A stretch of DNA of 64,000 nt, taken from assembly GCA_963696025.1 (NCBI GenBank), contig CAVOII010000007.1, positions 186,001 through 250,000 on the forward strand, written 5' to 3'. This document shows positions 7,949 through 17,013 of the stretch, piece after piece. Below the pieces are notes generated by a model. The model was not told the DNA's origin and did not search any database. It was given only the letters and a program-made list of their open reading frames with translations. This DNA is from JABCYV01 sp963696025. GTDB taxonomy: Bacteria; Acidobacteriota; Terriglobia; Terriglobales; Acidobacteriaceae. The translations under genes and the position numbers were made by a program. Numbering within the stretch: the stretch's first letter is position 1; the number at the start of each line of letters is the position of its first letter.

Positions 7949-9430
7949 CTAGACCCCAGCCGTCAGTGTTTTATCCATGGTGATCAACGCCTCATCGAGT
8001 TTGCCACGGTTTCTTAGCGTCAAATACAAATAGGCCAAATGTGTTCCGCTATGCAGCGCGAAAACCTTTTCCAACGCGGTCGCGATATCGTCGGCAAGGT
8101 GCCTGTCTGCGACATCATAAATGGTACAAATCCAATTCTGGAGACGTTCCACGTGAGCCATAACGTGAGGCGTAATCATATTGGTTTTTGTGCTGGATTG
8201 AGAATTCGCTGTCTGACGCTTTTTCGATAGCTGCTGCATGAAGTCCTGAAATTCGGACTCAAGTCCTTCTTCGTCCAAGGCGGGTTCTGCTTGCGAAGCA
8301 GAAAGCATTGCCAGAAAGTGGTCCGTCAGCTCCTTTACGGGTAACGGCAAGCTGAGATTTGGAAGCTCCCGGGCGATTCGATTGACGCGGTGGCACATGG
8401 TCACAATGTCGCAATAAAGTTTCGATTGATCAGTTATCTTCGGGAACACGTAATTGGAGAACACTTCAACCAGGAACCTGACGTCGACATAACCCCGCTT
8501 CAGGAAATAATACGAAGGCCGATTGTGCGAATGCAGGACTCTGGTGGTGTGAAGAAATCCAAGTCTGTGACCGTCGCGAATGAGCCGGATGCCGAGCTCC
8601 AGGTCTTCCGCATACTCCGTCTTGTAGCGGTAATTCTCAAAGATGTCACGACGGATGAGTGCGGCTACATCGCTGATTCGGGCATTTGATCTTAATCCCA
8701 AATAGGAGGAACAGGACTTGTCCCAAGCAAGAATTCTGTCTTGCTCAAGCCCAGGCGAGTTGTATTGATCATGAATCAAGAATTGATAGAAGAGGTCGGA
8801 GTCGGAACGGGGATACTCTGCGCAGCTGATCGCCGCGAGTTTGTTGGTTTCCAGAGCCGTTACCATTTCCCACAGCCAAAGATTGGTGAGCGGCAGGGCG
8901 TCTTGCACCATAAATAGAAGGTAGTCTCCGGTAGCTCTTTCGGCTCCTGCATTCCGTGAAAAGGAGTGAGTGAACTCTCGGGGGGTTATGAGCCGTACAA
9001 TTACGTCTTCGCGCTCAGCCATGGCCACAGTGCCGTCCGTTGACTCAGAATCAACCAAGATTATTTCGCATGGCCGAATGCCTTTCTGAGCCTTTAACTT
9101 TTGCAGCAGATTCTCAATGTAGGTGGCGGCATTCTTGGTGGGAACTACGACAGATACTGTTTTGTCGATGGGAGGAATCAGATCTTCGGAGCTCGCGACG
9201 ATCGGCAGAGAAAGAGGGGCTACCTCAGTCGGTGGTTTCCCCATGGGTTTCTGGAGTCTGAGGATTGCCAATTGGGTGGCATTCCTGACGCCGTAGATTC
9301 GGCAGTACCGCCAGTATTTGGCGAGGTTCTCAACGGACAATCCTCTAAACTCAACCTTGGGCATTCCCTTGTTCGTTCTGCGCTTAACCGTCAGCCTTGG
9401 ATATTGGTAATGATATCCCCTTAGCAACAT
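7949..9430 (-). CDS. GT2 family glycosyltransferase
   Basis: A 493-residue protein whose GT-A domain spans roughly residues 90-310: VSVVVPTKNAATYIE, then ILVDSESTDGT, then the degenerate DXD region FMVQDALPL, and YAEDLELGIRL as the catalytic ED motif. About 90 residues precede it and about 180 largely helical residues follow, longer than a minimal GT2 enzyme. The end of the upstream GT2 gene overlaps its first 47 nt if the ATG at 9430 is used; a second in-frame ATG at 9364 would avoid the overlap and leave a 20-nt gap, and neither has a clear ribosome-binding site. Role in the glycan is inferred from context; substrate unknown. Confidence 0.83.
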   Translation of the reverse strand: MLLRGYHYQYPRLTVKRRTNKGMPKVEFRGLSVENLAKYWRYCRIYGVRNATQLAILRLQKPMGKPPTEVAPLSLPIVASSEDLIPPIDKTVSVVVPTKNAATYIENLLQKLKAQKGIRPCEIILVDSESTDGTVAMAEREDVIVRLITPREFTHSFSRNAGAERATGDYLLFMVQDALPLTNLWLWEMVTALETNKLAAISCAEYPRSDSDLFYQFLIHDQYNSPGLEQDRILAWDKSCSSYLGLRSNARISDVAALIRRDIFENYRYKTEYAEDLELGIRLIRDGHRLGFLHTTRVLHSHNRPSYYFLKRGYVDVRFLVEVFSNYVFPKITDQSKLYCDIVTMCHRVNRIARELPNLSLPLPVKELTDHFLAMLSASQAEPALDEEGLESEFQDFMQQLSKKRQTANSQSSTKTNMITPHVMAHVERLQNWICTIYDVADRHLADDIATALEKVFALHSGTHLAYLYLTLRNRGKLDEALITMDKTLTAGV

Positions 9431-10601
9431 CGAGCTCGAATTCGCTGGAAAGCGCTGAGCCGGATTGCCCGCATGTTGTCAACTCAAATATCTCCTGGTC
9501 AGTGCGAACAACGCAAGCTGCCATCGCTAACTTTGCTTTCAGGATGAAGGGCAGGCGCTTAAGCGCCGCGAAATAACTATGTGCCTCGCCTTTTGCTCTA
9601 GACGGGCCAATTCGCGCGCCTTGAACACGCCTTGACGCCGCCAGCAACCCGTGCTTGAAGAGCATAGAGAAGTTACCGATGTTCTTCCAAAAGAAGATGT
9701 ACCGATTGCGTCGGACAATTAGTCGCAGAAACGCTTCACCTGCAGCCGCCATTCTAACGGCGTGGTACCGCGACACACCGATATGATGCTGATGTGAGAC
9801 ACGGCTGCCAAACGACAGAAGACATTTCCAGCCAACTTTCCACGCACGACATGACAGATCAGCGTCTTCCAGATAAAAGGGATCATAAACGCGATCCAGC
9901 CCACCCAGCCATAAATACTTACGACGGTCCAAAGCCACAGCTCCACGATGAAGCCAAAAGACAGGGCAGTAGCCCTGATCCTTGTTTTCCGATGACACGG
10001 GCTGATGATCCCATTTTAAGTCGCAGCTGTCGAAATATGCGGTCGTCTTACCGGTCTCACGAAACGCGCCCCCTTCGGCACGCACCAAACTCGCCACGCC
10101 GAAGACCGCAGGATCTGCAAATGCTGCTAACAGCGGAGCGATGAAGTCAGCATCCGCGAGCGTATCACTGTTCATCAAAATCAGGATATCCCGCGTCGCA
10201 AACGAAATTCCCCGACGGTTACCGCCCCCGAAATAAATGTTCTCCCCGCTTTTTATGATTCGAACCTGTGGAAACTGCTGACGGACAAATTCTTCGCTGC
10301 CGTCTATGCTGTCGTTGTCAACGAGGATCACCTCATGGTTGCCGCCGTGGCTTCGCGTAGCTAGAAGCAGAGCTGGGAGGGATTCCGACAGCGCCGCCCG
10401 CCCGTTCCAGTTAACCATCACGAAGCTGCATTCCGGTCGAGGCCGCGAAAAGGTTGGCGCTTTGCGTGGTGAAACACGTCGCAAAAGGCGACCCATGAGT
10501 TCTGTGCAGACGAGAAGCGTCATCAGGATCCAATCCAGTGGGGCTAAGAGAAGCAGCAAAAGCATGACCCTCCCAAGGCACCGCACCCGTTTCGCGAACA
10601 C
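9384..10601 (-). CDS. GT2 family glycosyltransferase, paralogue of the central module of the 1305-residue fusion
   Basis: A 405-residue membrane-linked GT2 transferase: a hydrophobic N-terminus (LLLLLLAPLDWILMTLLV), FVMVNWNGRAAL, VILVDNDSIDGS, ILILMNSD and FYLEDADLSCRAW. It matches residues about 370-725 of the fusion gene at 1388-5305 along its length, including the unusual shared segments FGGGN and RKAP, and a shared C-terminal DQEIF.LTT signature after a helical region. The two are therefore duplicates that have diverged, one free-standing and one embedded. It lies 18 nt after the sulfotransferase-like gene and probably shares its transcript. Confidence 0.86.
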   Translation of the reverse strand: MFAKRVRCLGRVMLLLLLLAPLDWILMTLLVCTELMGRLLRRVSPRKAPTFSRPRPECSFVMVNWNGRAALSESLPALLLATRSHGGNHEVILVDNDSIDGSEEFVRQQFPQVRIIKSGENIYFGGGNRRGISFATRDILILMNSDTLADADFIAPLLAAFADPAVFGVASLVRAEGGAFRETGKTTAYFDSCDLKWDHQPVSSENKDQGYCPVFWLHRGAVALDRRKYLWLGGLDRVYDPFYLEDADLSCRAWKVGWKCLLSFGSRVSHQHHIGVSRYHAVRMAAAGEAFLRLIVRRNRYIFFWKNIGNFSMLFKHGLLAASRRVQGARIGPSRAKGEAHSYFAALKRLPFILKAKLAMAACVVRTDQEIFELTTCGQSGSALSSEFELDVAKGISLPISKADG

Positions 10602-10619
10602 GAGTGTGGGGTAAAGCCA

Positions 10620-11543
10620 TTAACAAGCGTAACGCACAAAATCGTGGGGGTGATTCGACGCAAGTACTACCATTGCGACGTCTTGCTCCCGAGCAACGCA
10701 TCTTGACGAGAGATTCCTAAGCCGCCTTTCATGATCCGGCACAAGATGGAACCGGCGGTAACACTCCTTTCTTGCAGCTTCCACCAGATCGATATCCAGC
10801 GCATTCAGGTCGCGGAGCCGCTCGAATAGAGGACTGCCACATGCTTCCCTCAGTCTCTGCAGCTCTACATCCAGGTCCGGGGAACGATCCGAGCTGACGT
10901 TTTCCGCAGCATAACTGAAATCGAGTCTCTTGAGAACAGCCTGTCGGTCGAACAAACCGCGAAGCAAATACTCCGCGGCCACCGCTGCTCGATCAAACAA
11001 GTCGGTCACGCCAAGAACAGCAGCTTGGCATGCGAGCTGCTCTGCCCTCTGGAAGTCTGAGGGTATTGGAATCCTGGTCCCGCCGTTGGCGAGGTAAGCG
11101 ACTTGAGCGTTCATCGCGTAATAAGGATACTTGTCAATCAAAACGCGCAGGAAATCAGCGAGGTTTCGCTTCTTTGCCTCCATCGTCAGAAGATCCGCGG
11201 CGCTGTCCTGGCGGCGGTAGAAAACGTACATGGAAGAAAGTCTGGTCAAAGGGTGCCGAAGATAGACAATGTCGAGGAAGACGAACGAATCGTGCTCCGG
11301 CTTGGGAGGTCGTAGACCGTGACTGGAGACTGCCGTAACGTCGGGTCGGCGTTGAAGGAAGCGTAACAGAGCTTCATTACTGACGACATCGTCCGGATGC
11401 TCGCTCTCTACGGATGCGAACCGTGGACCAAAGTTCTGTTCAAGGATGGAACGAACAGTGGTGCCCGCATTCTTGAAGATGTGATAATGGAGGATCACGT
11501 GCCGCCGTACTCTTTTGCTGTCATGTTTTATCCAGGACCACAC
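10620..11543 (-). CDS. sulfotransferase-family protein
   Basis: A 307-residue protein with a P-loop-like sulfate-donor site near the N-terminus, LHYHIFKNAGTTVRSIL (residues 19-35), the form used by Golgi-type and bacterial polysaccharide sulfotransferases to bind the 5'-phosphosulfate of PAPS. IVYLRHPLTRLSSMYVFYRR (residues about 93-112) carries the Arg...Ser 3'-phosphate-binding motif. It probably sulfates a sugar of the surface glycan. Position between the ABC exporter genes and the glycosyltransferases supports this. No PAPS-synthesis genes are in the window. Some members of this fold act on other acceptors, so the sulfation role is an inference. Confidence 0.72.
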   Translation of the reverse strand: MWSWIKHDSKRVRRHVILHYHIFKNAGTTVRSILEQNFGPRFASVESEHPDDVVSNEALLRFLQRRPDVTAVSSHGLRPPKPEHDSFVFLDIVYLRHPLTRLSSMYVFYRRQDSAADLLTMEAKKRNLADFLRVLIDKYPYYAMNAQVAYLANGGTRIPIPSDFQRAEQLACQAAVLGVTDLFDRAAVAAEYLLRGLFDRQAVLKRLDFSYAAENVSSDRSPDLDVELQRLREACGSPLFERLRDLNALDIDLVEAARKECYRRFHLVPDHERRLRNLSSRCVAREQDVAMVVLASNHPHDFVRYAC

Positions 11544-11606
11544 TTCCCTGCTCCGCCATGATGTTGAACTGACACTTTTCGAGGCGCGTCGGAAAGCCGA
11601 AGGAAA

Positions 11607-12377
11607 CTATTTCCGCACCGGCTCCGGGATTCGGTTTCCAAGTAGTTCTTCGTAGTGGGCGATTACCATATCCGACGGTCCGTCTTCGATCAACCGTCCG
11701 GCATGGAGCAATAAGGCCCGGTCACACAGCCGGCGGATGATATCCATAGTGTGGGCAACGAAAAGGATGGTCTTGCCGGCCCTGCGAAATCGCTCGATCC
11801 GCTCAAAGCACTTTGCCTGAAATCCGGCGTCCCCCACTCCAAGAATCTCGTCGATGATCAAGATATCGGGATCGACTTCGGTAGCGACAGAAAAAGCCAA
11901 CCGCATGTACATTCCGGACGAGTACTGCTTCACTGGAGAATCGATAAACTCGCCGAGTTCTGCGAACGCGATGATAGACTCCTCGCGGTCCTGAACCTGC
12001 CGCTTCGATAACCCCAGAAGCAGCCCATTAAGAAGAATATTTTCACGACCTGTCAGCTCATGGTGAAATCCCGCTCCGAGTTCGATGAGCGGGGCGATGC
12101 TTCCCTGGACCTCCACACGTCCCGATGTAGGAGTGTAGACTCCTGCCACCAGTTTCAGGATGGTGCTTTTCCCCGAGCCATTGCGACCAATGATACCCAC
12201 CACCTCTCCCTTGGAGATTCGAAAGGAAACATGCTTCACCGCCTCAAATTCGTGATAGGTGGTGCGACGCTGTCTGATCCTTGCAAAAGCCTCACGTAGC
12301 GTGTCGTGACGTTCCTGGATCACCCGAAAACGTTGAACCACATCGTCGAACTGAATGGGATAACGGTAATGTGACAT
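11607..12377 (-). CDS. wzt: polysaccharide ABC transporter ATP-binding protein (Wzt type)
   Basis: ATPase of an O-antigen/teichoic-acid-type exporter. Walker A is GIIGRNGSGKST, the ABC signature is QYSSGMYMRLAFS, Walker B is DILIIDEILGVGD, and the switch histidine is in FVAHTMD. The chosen ATG at 12377 gives 256 residues and starts 7 nt after the permease stop; a longer TTG-initiated frame from 12437 would overlap the permease. The protein ends soon after the nucleotide-binding domain and therefore lacks the C-terminal carbohydrate-binding domain that some Wzt proteins use to recognise capped chains. It should energise export of the undecaprenyl-linked glycan across the inner membrane with the neighbouring permease. 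Confidence 0.88.
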   Translation of the reverse strand: MSHYRYPIQFDDVVQRFRVIQERHDTLREAFARIRQRRTTYHEFEAVKHVSFRISKGEVVGIIGRNGSGKSTILKLVAGVYTPTSGRVEVQGSIAPLIELGAGFHHELTGRENILLNGLLLGLSKRQVQDREESIIAFAELGEFIDSPVKQYSSGMYMRLAFSVATEVDPDILIIDEILGVGDAGFQAKCFERIERFRRAGKTILFVAHTMDIIRRLCDRALLLHAGRLIEDGPSDMVIAHYEELLGNRIPEPVRK

Positions 12378-12384
12378 CAAAATG

Positions 12385-13164
12385 TTAGACGTAGTATACA
12401 AATGAGTTCTGGTATCGCCGAAAAATCGCAAAACCAACAGCTAGCGATGCCAGGCCACATGCCATGGACAATACGATGGACCCCATGGATGGCATAATGC
12501 CGTAATAAATACCCAGTCGAAATCCGTTCAATACATACAACAAAGGATTAAGCCGAAAAATCCAATGATACTTGGCGGGCACAAAATCCAGCGAGTAAAT
12601 GATCGGCGAGAAATAGAACCAAGCTTGAAGAATAATCTGTACAATATGGCTTACGTCTCGATAGAAGACATTGACAGTAGCGAACAAAAATGACGCTCCC
12701 AGCGTAAAGAGAAATAACCCTAGCATCGGCACCGGCAGATAAACCCAAGTCCAGTGCAGAGGAAAACGCATAAAAACGATCAAAAGCATTAAGGGGAGAA
12801 GTGACAGCAAGAAATTAATGATATTCGATATAACGGATGCGACCGGAAAGACAAGGCGTGCCACTTTCACCTTCTTCAGAAGCTCTCCGTTTCCAACAAT
12901 AGATTCTACTGAGTAAGCCAACGATTGAGAAAAAAAAGTCCAGGGCAACAACATGCTCAGCAGGAAAACCGCGTAGTGGTCAATCGAGAACCGCATGATG
13001 GTACCAAAAACCAGCGTTAGAACAAGCATCATGAGCGCGGGATTGAGCAATGCCCATAGAAAACCAAGAATAGAACGCTTGTAGCGGACCCGAAGTTCTT
13101 TTTGCGCGAGCGCCCAGATCAGCTCGCGATAACGATAGATGTCTCGAAAAAACTCGCTAATCAA
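12385..13164 (-). CDS. wzm: polysaccharide ABC transporter permease (Wzm/TagG type)
   Basis: An ABC-2 permease with the conserved entry sequence LIWALAQKELRVRYKRSILGFLWALLNP and about six membrane helices; the segment ending SPIIYSLDFVP and the C-terminal YYGIMPS...SMACGLASLAVGFAIFRR are typical of Wzm. A TTG at 13164 preceded by GAGG eight nt upstream gives 259 residues, the usual Wzm size. The longer frame from ATG 13332 would run across the start of the divergent GT2 gene at 13316 and is disfavoured. Pairs with the ATPase gene 7 nt downstream. Function: transfer of the lipid-linked polysaccharide to the periplasm. Confidence 0.85.
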   Translation of the reverse strand: MISEFFRDIYRYRELIWALAQKELRVRYKRSILGFLWALLNPALMMLVLTLVFGTIMRFSIDHYAVFLLSMLLPWTFFSQSLAYSVESIVGNGELLKKVKVARLVFPVASVISNIINFLLSLLPLMLLIVFMRFPLHWTWVYLPVPMLGLFLFTLGASFLFATVNVFYRDVSHIVQIILQAWFYFSPIIYSLDFVPAKYHWIFRLNPLLYVLNGFRLGIYYGIMPSMGSIVLSMACGLASLAVGFAIFRRYQNSFVYYV

Positions 13165-13298
13165 CCGATAAACCTCATTTTCAAAGGTATTGTGTATCTG
13201 TATGGCTGTCAAACGCAATGCCGTCCTTGAGACTGCGAACAGGCCGTCTTTTTGGAACCGCTTTTGCGGAGACCCCAAGGAGTACAGAGCTCGAAAGC

Positions 13299-13304
13299 TA
13301 TAAT
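13299..13304 (+). promoter_or_regulatory. possible -10 box for the divergent GT2 gene
   Basis: A perfect TATAAT lies 11 nt before the ATG at 13316, with no clear -35 box 16-18 nt upstream and no ribosome-binding site between it and the start. If used, transcription would begin a few nt before the ATG, giving a nearly leaderless mRNA. This is a pattern match only. Confidence 0.3.
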
Positions 13305-13315
13305 CCCATCCCATC

Positions 13316-14248
13316 ATGCCTGTTGGCACCATCGTAATAGTGACTCACAATTCAGGCGGCTGCATTGGTCCGTGTCTGCAAGCGCTGATGTCGTTCAGGC
13401 AATGGAAAATTGTGCTGGTTGACAACGATTCAAAGGATGACACAATTCGACAAGCGCAGGCTATTCCGCTCGCAGTTCACACACTGATCAACTCTCATAA
13501 TGCCGGTTTTGGGAGCGCAGTGAACCAAGCTGTCAAGATTGCCGAAGGCGATTTTTTGGTGATCCTTAACCCCGACGTTATGGCAACGGCAGGCTCATTG
13601 GACAAACTGGCGCAGGCCCTCCGAACTGATGCTGTGGGAGCGGCGGGTGGTCTCTTGAAGGGAGAAGACGGCCTGCCACAGAAGGGCTTTACGGTCCGTA
13701 GATTTCCTACCATTGGAAGCATGCTGGCGGAAGTCCTGCTCTTGAACCGCGTTTGGCCGGGCAATCCCTGCAATGTGCGTTATCGCTGCCTCGATCTAGA
13801 TTACCGAATCGCTCAAGAGGTTGATCAGCCCGCGGGCGCTTGTCTAGGGGTAAAACGCCAGGCGTGGGAGACAATCAATGGCTTCGATGAGAGCTTCTTC
13901 CCGGTTTGGTTTGAAGACGTCGACTTCTGTCGCCGTCTTCGCGACAGGGAATGGAAAATCCTCTATTGCCCGGACGCGATTTTCTTGCATGCGGGCGGGC
14001 ATAGTGTAAATCGACTTCCGTTCCGTGATCGGCAATCCTATTGGTACAAAAACCTTCTGCGATATTTTAGAAAACATCACAACCGCTCTGAACTTGCAGT
14101 GCTACGGGTTGGCATCACCGTAGGGCTGCTGTTTCGCGCACTGTTATCATTGGTTGGATACAGGCCCGCGGAGACTTCGGTCACCGGAGCCCTGGAAGCC
14201 TACTGGCACGTTGTCTGGCAATACGCGATTGGGCGCGGAGATGTGTAG
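13316..14248 (+). CDS. GT2 family glycosyltransferase (rhamnosyltransferase-like)
   Basis: A 310-residue GT2 protein: TIVIVTHNSGGCIGPCL at the N-terminus, IVLVDNDSKDDT, FLVILNPDVMAT as the metal-binding NPD form common in WbbL-type rhamnosyltransferases, PAGACLGVKRQAW and WFEDVDFCRRLRD with the catalytic ED. The C-terminal 70 residues contain a hydrophobic stretch (ITVGLLFRALLSLVGYRP) that may anchor it. The NPD rather than DXD form and overall length fit the rhamnosyltransferase-like subgroup, but donor assignment is inference. It reads away from the ABC exporter and is followed 65 nt later by a GT4 gene on the same strand. Confidence 0.86.
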   Translation: MPVGTIVIVTHNSGGCIGPCLQALMSFRQWKIVLVDNDSKDDTIRQAQAIPLAVHTLINSHNAGFGSAVNQAVKIAEGDFLVILNPDVMATAGSLDKLAQALRTDAVGAAGGLLKGEDGLPQKGFTVRRFPTIGSMLAEVLLLNRVWPGNPCNVRYRCLDLDYRIAQEVDQPAGACLGVKRQAWETINGFDESFFPVWFEDVDFCRRLRDREWKILYCPDAIFLHAGGHSVNRLPFRDRQSYWYKNLLRYFRKHHNRSELAVLRVGITVGLLFRALLSLVGYRPAETSVTGALEAYWHVVWQYAIGRGDV

Positions 14249-14313
14249 TGCATCGCGGACCAGTTGCGAGCCGGGGTTTTTGACGCTCCAGAAATCACAG
14301 ATAACTCTTTCTC

Positions 14314-15399
14314 ATGAAGATCGCAATAGTCGGTACTCGCGGCATCCCGGCGCGCTATGGCGGATTTGAAACTCTTGCCGATCAGCTGTCCAAACGCCTA
14401 GTGGGGCGTGGCCATGCCGTCACAGTCTATTGCAGAAGACCCTTTACCAAGCCCGAAGATGTCTTTGATCATCGAGTTCGCCGGATCATTCTACCCACCG
14501 TGTCGAGCATGCATTTCGATACTCTGTGTCACACTTTCTTGTCGGTTTTGCACGTAATCTTCAGCGACGCTGAGGTAGTGCTCATCTGCAATGTGGCTAA
14601 CAGCCCATTTGCTTGGATTCCCCGGCTGGTGGGAAAACCGACCGCACTAAACGTCGACGGCTTGGACCGAAAACGGCGCAAATGGAACCTCCTGGGGCAG
14701 TGGTTCCTCCACTTCTGTGAGGTCCTTTCAGCTCTTACGCCGACCAGAATTGTGACCGACGCGCGGGCGATACAGGATTACTATTGGCTGCGCTATCACA
14801 AGCGGTCGGATATGATCGCTTATGGCGCTGAGCCACCCAGCACCAGTAACCATCTTGGCGATTTCGGACTCTCGAGTAGGCGCTACATCCTCTACGTGGC
14901 CAGGCTCGAACCGGAAAATAATCCGGAACTTGTCATCAGGGCTTATCGCGCCTTGGGCACGGATTGGCCCTTGGTAATTGTGGGCGGCAATCCCTATCAC
15001 CTAGCCTATGTTCGGGAGTTGCGATCCCTGGCTGATGACCGTGTCATCTTCACCGGTTCGGTCTACGGCGACGGCTATTGGAGCCTGCAGAAGAATGCAG
15101 GGGTGTTTGTTTTCGCCGGCGAAATTGGAGGGGTTCACCCAGCTCTGGTGGAAGCCATGGCCGCAGGTAACGCTATTCTGTATCTCGATACTCCAGCAAA
15201 TCGCGAGACTGCACGGGATTGTGGCATTTCTTTTCATCCAGACGAGCGTGATCTGGCGACCAAACTTGAACAATTGATTGCTGCGCCCGAGCGACTCGGA
15301 GACTTGCGTGCCCGGGCGAAGAGTGTCGCTTCGGAAGTCTATCGTTGGGAGGGTGTCGTTGATCAGTACGAGCGACTCTTTGCAGAGATGCGCGCCTGA
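14314..15399 (+). CDS. GT4 glycosyltransferase with DUF1972-type N-terminus
   Basis: A 361-residue transferase starting MKIAIVGTRGIPARYGGFET, the conserved opening of DUF1972 glycosyltransferases (many annotated as rhamnosyl- or galactosyltransferases in capsule and O-antigen clusters). The C-terminal Rossmann half has YILYVARLEPENNPELVIRAY, then FTGSVYGDGYW and FAGEIGGVHPALVEAMAAG holding the EX7E-like donor-binding segment. It acts in the cytoplasm on a lipid-linked acceptor. The last 37 nt overlap the convergent GT2 gene at 15363-16424, so the two genes share their 3' ends. Confidence 0.87.
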   Translation: MKIAIVGTRGIPARYGGFETLADQLSKRLVGRGHAVTVYCRRPFTKPEDVFDHRVRRIILPTVSSMHFDTLCHTFLSVLHVIFSDAEVVLICNVANSPFAWIPRLVGKPTALNVDGLDRKRRKWNLLGQWFLHFCEVLSALTPTRIVTDARAIQDYYWLRYHKRSDMIAYGAEPPSTSNHLGDFGLSSRRYILYVARLEPENNPELVIRAYRALGTDWPLVIVGGNPYHLAYVRELRSLADDRVIFTGSVYGDGYWSLQKNAGVFVFAGEIGGVHPALVEAMAAGNAILYLDTPANRETARDCGISFHPDERDLATKLEQLIAAPERLGDLRARAKSVASEVYRWEGVVDQYERLFAEMRA

Positions 15400-16424
15400 G
15401 CGCTTTCCTGGGGTTCAGTTTCCGAGACTTCGGAGGCACTGAATTCAGTGCCAACGCCTCGGCCGGAAAACCAGAATAGAAGCTCACGGTCCGACACCCG
15501 GCGGTGGTCCTGGATGATCCGTCTCTTCCGTTTGAGTTCATGCCGCGACTTCCAAACCATAGTCAATGCTGAAGCGAGTTTGCGATCGACCAGGAGACAA
15601 TAGGCGATCACCTGGGCGTCCCGCAGGGCGGTAGGAAAAAAGCAGCTAGCATAGAGTATCCACGAGATGTTCTTCGCCCGCATCAAAAAGCGATTCTTGA
15701 CGGAATGCCAGTTGATTTCTTTCGGGAGCTCGCTCCGACGCTCCGGCGTCACGCGCCGGACGTGCCAGGCAAGGGCGCGTGGAGCGTACAGACAGCGCCA
15801 GCCCATTAGCTGGGCCCGCCATGCCAGATCCGCGTCTTCCCGATAGGCAAAGAACTGCTCGTCGAAAAATTCTCCAGCCACGGAGACATCTTCGATCATG
15901 CTCCGGCGATATAGTGCCGCTGCTCCGGTAGCACCGAATACGTATTCTGCCGCTTCAAACTGCCCTCGGTCCGCTTCGCCCGCGCCACGATCAAGGTGGC
16001 GAAGATTGGGTAGGAAGTAGATTCCGCTGGAGTCCACCACGTCGCTGAACTCGGGGTCAGAACCTGGATTCCAGCGCAGGAGTTTGCCGCAGACGGCCCC
16101 AACCTTCGAATCCCGTTCTCCCATCGAAACCGCTTCGGCAATGAAATTCGGACTGAGAACGACGTCAGGATTGAGCGACAGCAGCCAATTGCCCTTGGCT
16201 GCTCGTGCGGCCTGGTTTTGGGCTGCAGCAAAACCGATGTTGGTGTCGTTGTAGAAGACCTGAACTTCGGTCCCACGCTTTGCGAGCAGTTCCTGAGTGA
16301 CGTCCGTCGAGGCATTGTCGACGACAATGATTTCAAGTGGCCGATAGGATTGGCGCTCCACCGAATCCAGACATCTCTCGATGAACTGAGCCGAGTTGAA
16401 GGTCGTGATGAGAACGGAAACCAT
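15363..16424 (-). CDS. GT2 family glycosyltransferase
   Basis: A 353-residue GT2 enzyme: MVSVLITTFNSAQFIERCL, PLEIIVVDNASTDVT, GFAAAQNQAARAAKG, LLSLNPDVVLSPNF (NPD metal site) and FAYREDADLAWRAQ (catalytic ED). After the GT-A domain come basic and helical residues with RRSELPKEINWHSVKNRFLMRAKN, a segment common in bacterial rhamnosyltransferase-like GT2 proteins. A degraded partial copy of its 5' end lies at 17848-18164, showing that this gene or a relative was duplicated locally. It is convergent with the GT4 gene and overlaps it by 37 nt. Confidence 0.87.
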   Translation of the reverse strand: MVSVLITTFNSAQFIERCLDSVERQSYRPLEIIVVDNASTDVTQELLAKRGTEVQVFYNDTNIGFAAAQNQAARAAKGNWLLSLNPDVVLSPNFIAEAVSMGERDSKVGAVCGKLLRWNPGSDPEFSDVVDSSGIYFLPNLRHLDRGAGEADRGQFEAAEYVFGATGAAALYRRSMIEDVSVAGEFFDEQFFAYREDADLAWRAQLMGWRCLYAPRALAWHVRRVTPERRSELPKEINWHSVKNRFLMRAKNISWILYASCFFPTALRDAQVIAYCLLVDRKLASALTMVWKSRHELKRKRRIIQDHRRVSDRELLFWFSGRGVGTEFSASEVSETEPQESAQARISAKSRSY

Positions 16425-16531
16425 AAGGCCGGTAAGGACGAGCTGAGAAAAGCGAGTCTAATTTACACCCGGCTACCGATCCTTCGCGGTAAGAAATCTT
16501 AACATCCGACGAAGCGAGAACGCACGTATCG

Positions 16532-16804
16532 TCATAGCAAGTGGAACGGACTTGCTACTGAGTTGCGGGTTCCGTAGAGGTTCAGCGCATTTTTCTTCAG
16601 ATACGCCAGCTTCTCCTTCAACCCGATGTTTTCGGGCCAAGGATAGATCTGAAAACGAGTTGCCTGGTCGCAGAACTGGATGTCTTCGTGCGCCGGATAG
16701 CATTGTTTCCAGTCACGCTTCATCGCCGAGAATCCTTCTAGCTCCTTGTGATAGCGCTGAGTCGCACCAAGAAGGGCCACGAGGAACATTATTGCCTGGA
16801 GCAA
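16532..16804 (-). pseudogene. remnant: C-terminal fragment of a multi-span membrane protein
   Basis: An open segment of 90 residues with a TTG at its upstream end and no ribosome-binding site. It starts in what reads as the end of a membrane helix (LLQAIMFLVALLGATQRYH), then a charged tail, then IYPWPENIGLKEKLAYLKK and the terminus. This is the layout of the last helix plus cytoplasmic tail of a large polysaccharide membrane protein, not of a complete small protein. The frame stays open only about 25 codons further upstream before a stop. I read it as the surviving 3' end of a deleted gene; a genuine small single-span protein is the alternative. Confidence 0.45.
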
Positions 16805-17013
16805 GATGCGCTTGCCGCCCGCAATTTGGCAAGTAGATGAAAGTAGATCCCCACGAACGCGGGAATCAATGAGTCATGTTGCGGGAATTATAGACCAAGG
16901 GGGACCGGATCCGGGCGTAAATAAGGTGCAAGCGAAATTGCGGCTCTGGTTTCGGTGCGAAGGTTCTGTGCTCTCGCCAACCCACCTCGGATACCGCCCT
17001 CTCCAGCCGTGCT

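Noticed and set aside
13165..13332. 56-codon extension of the permease
   Set aside because: It runs into the start of the divergent GT2 gene and makes the protein longer than the family norm.
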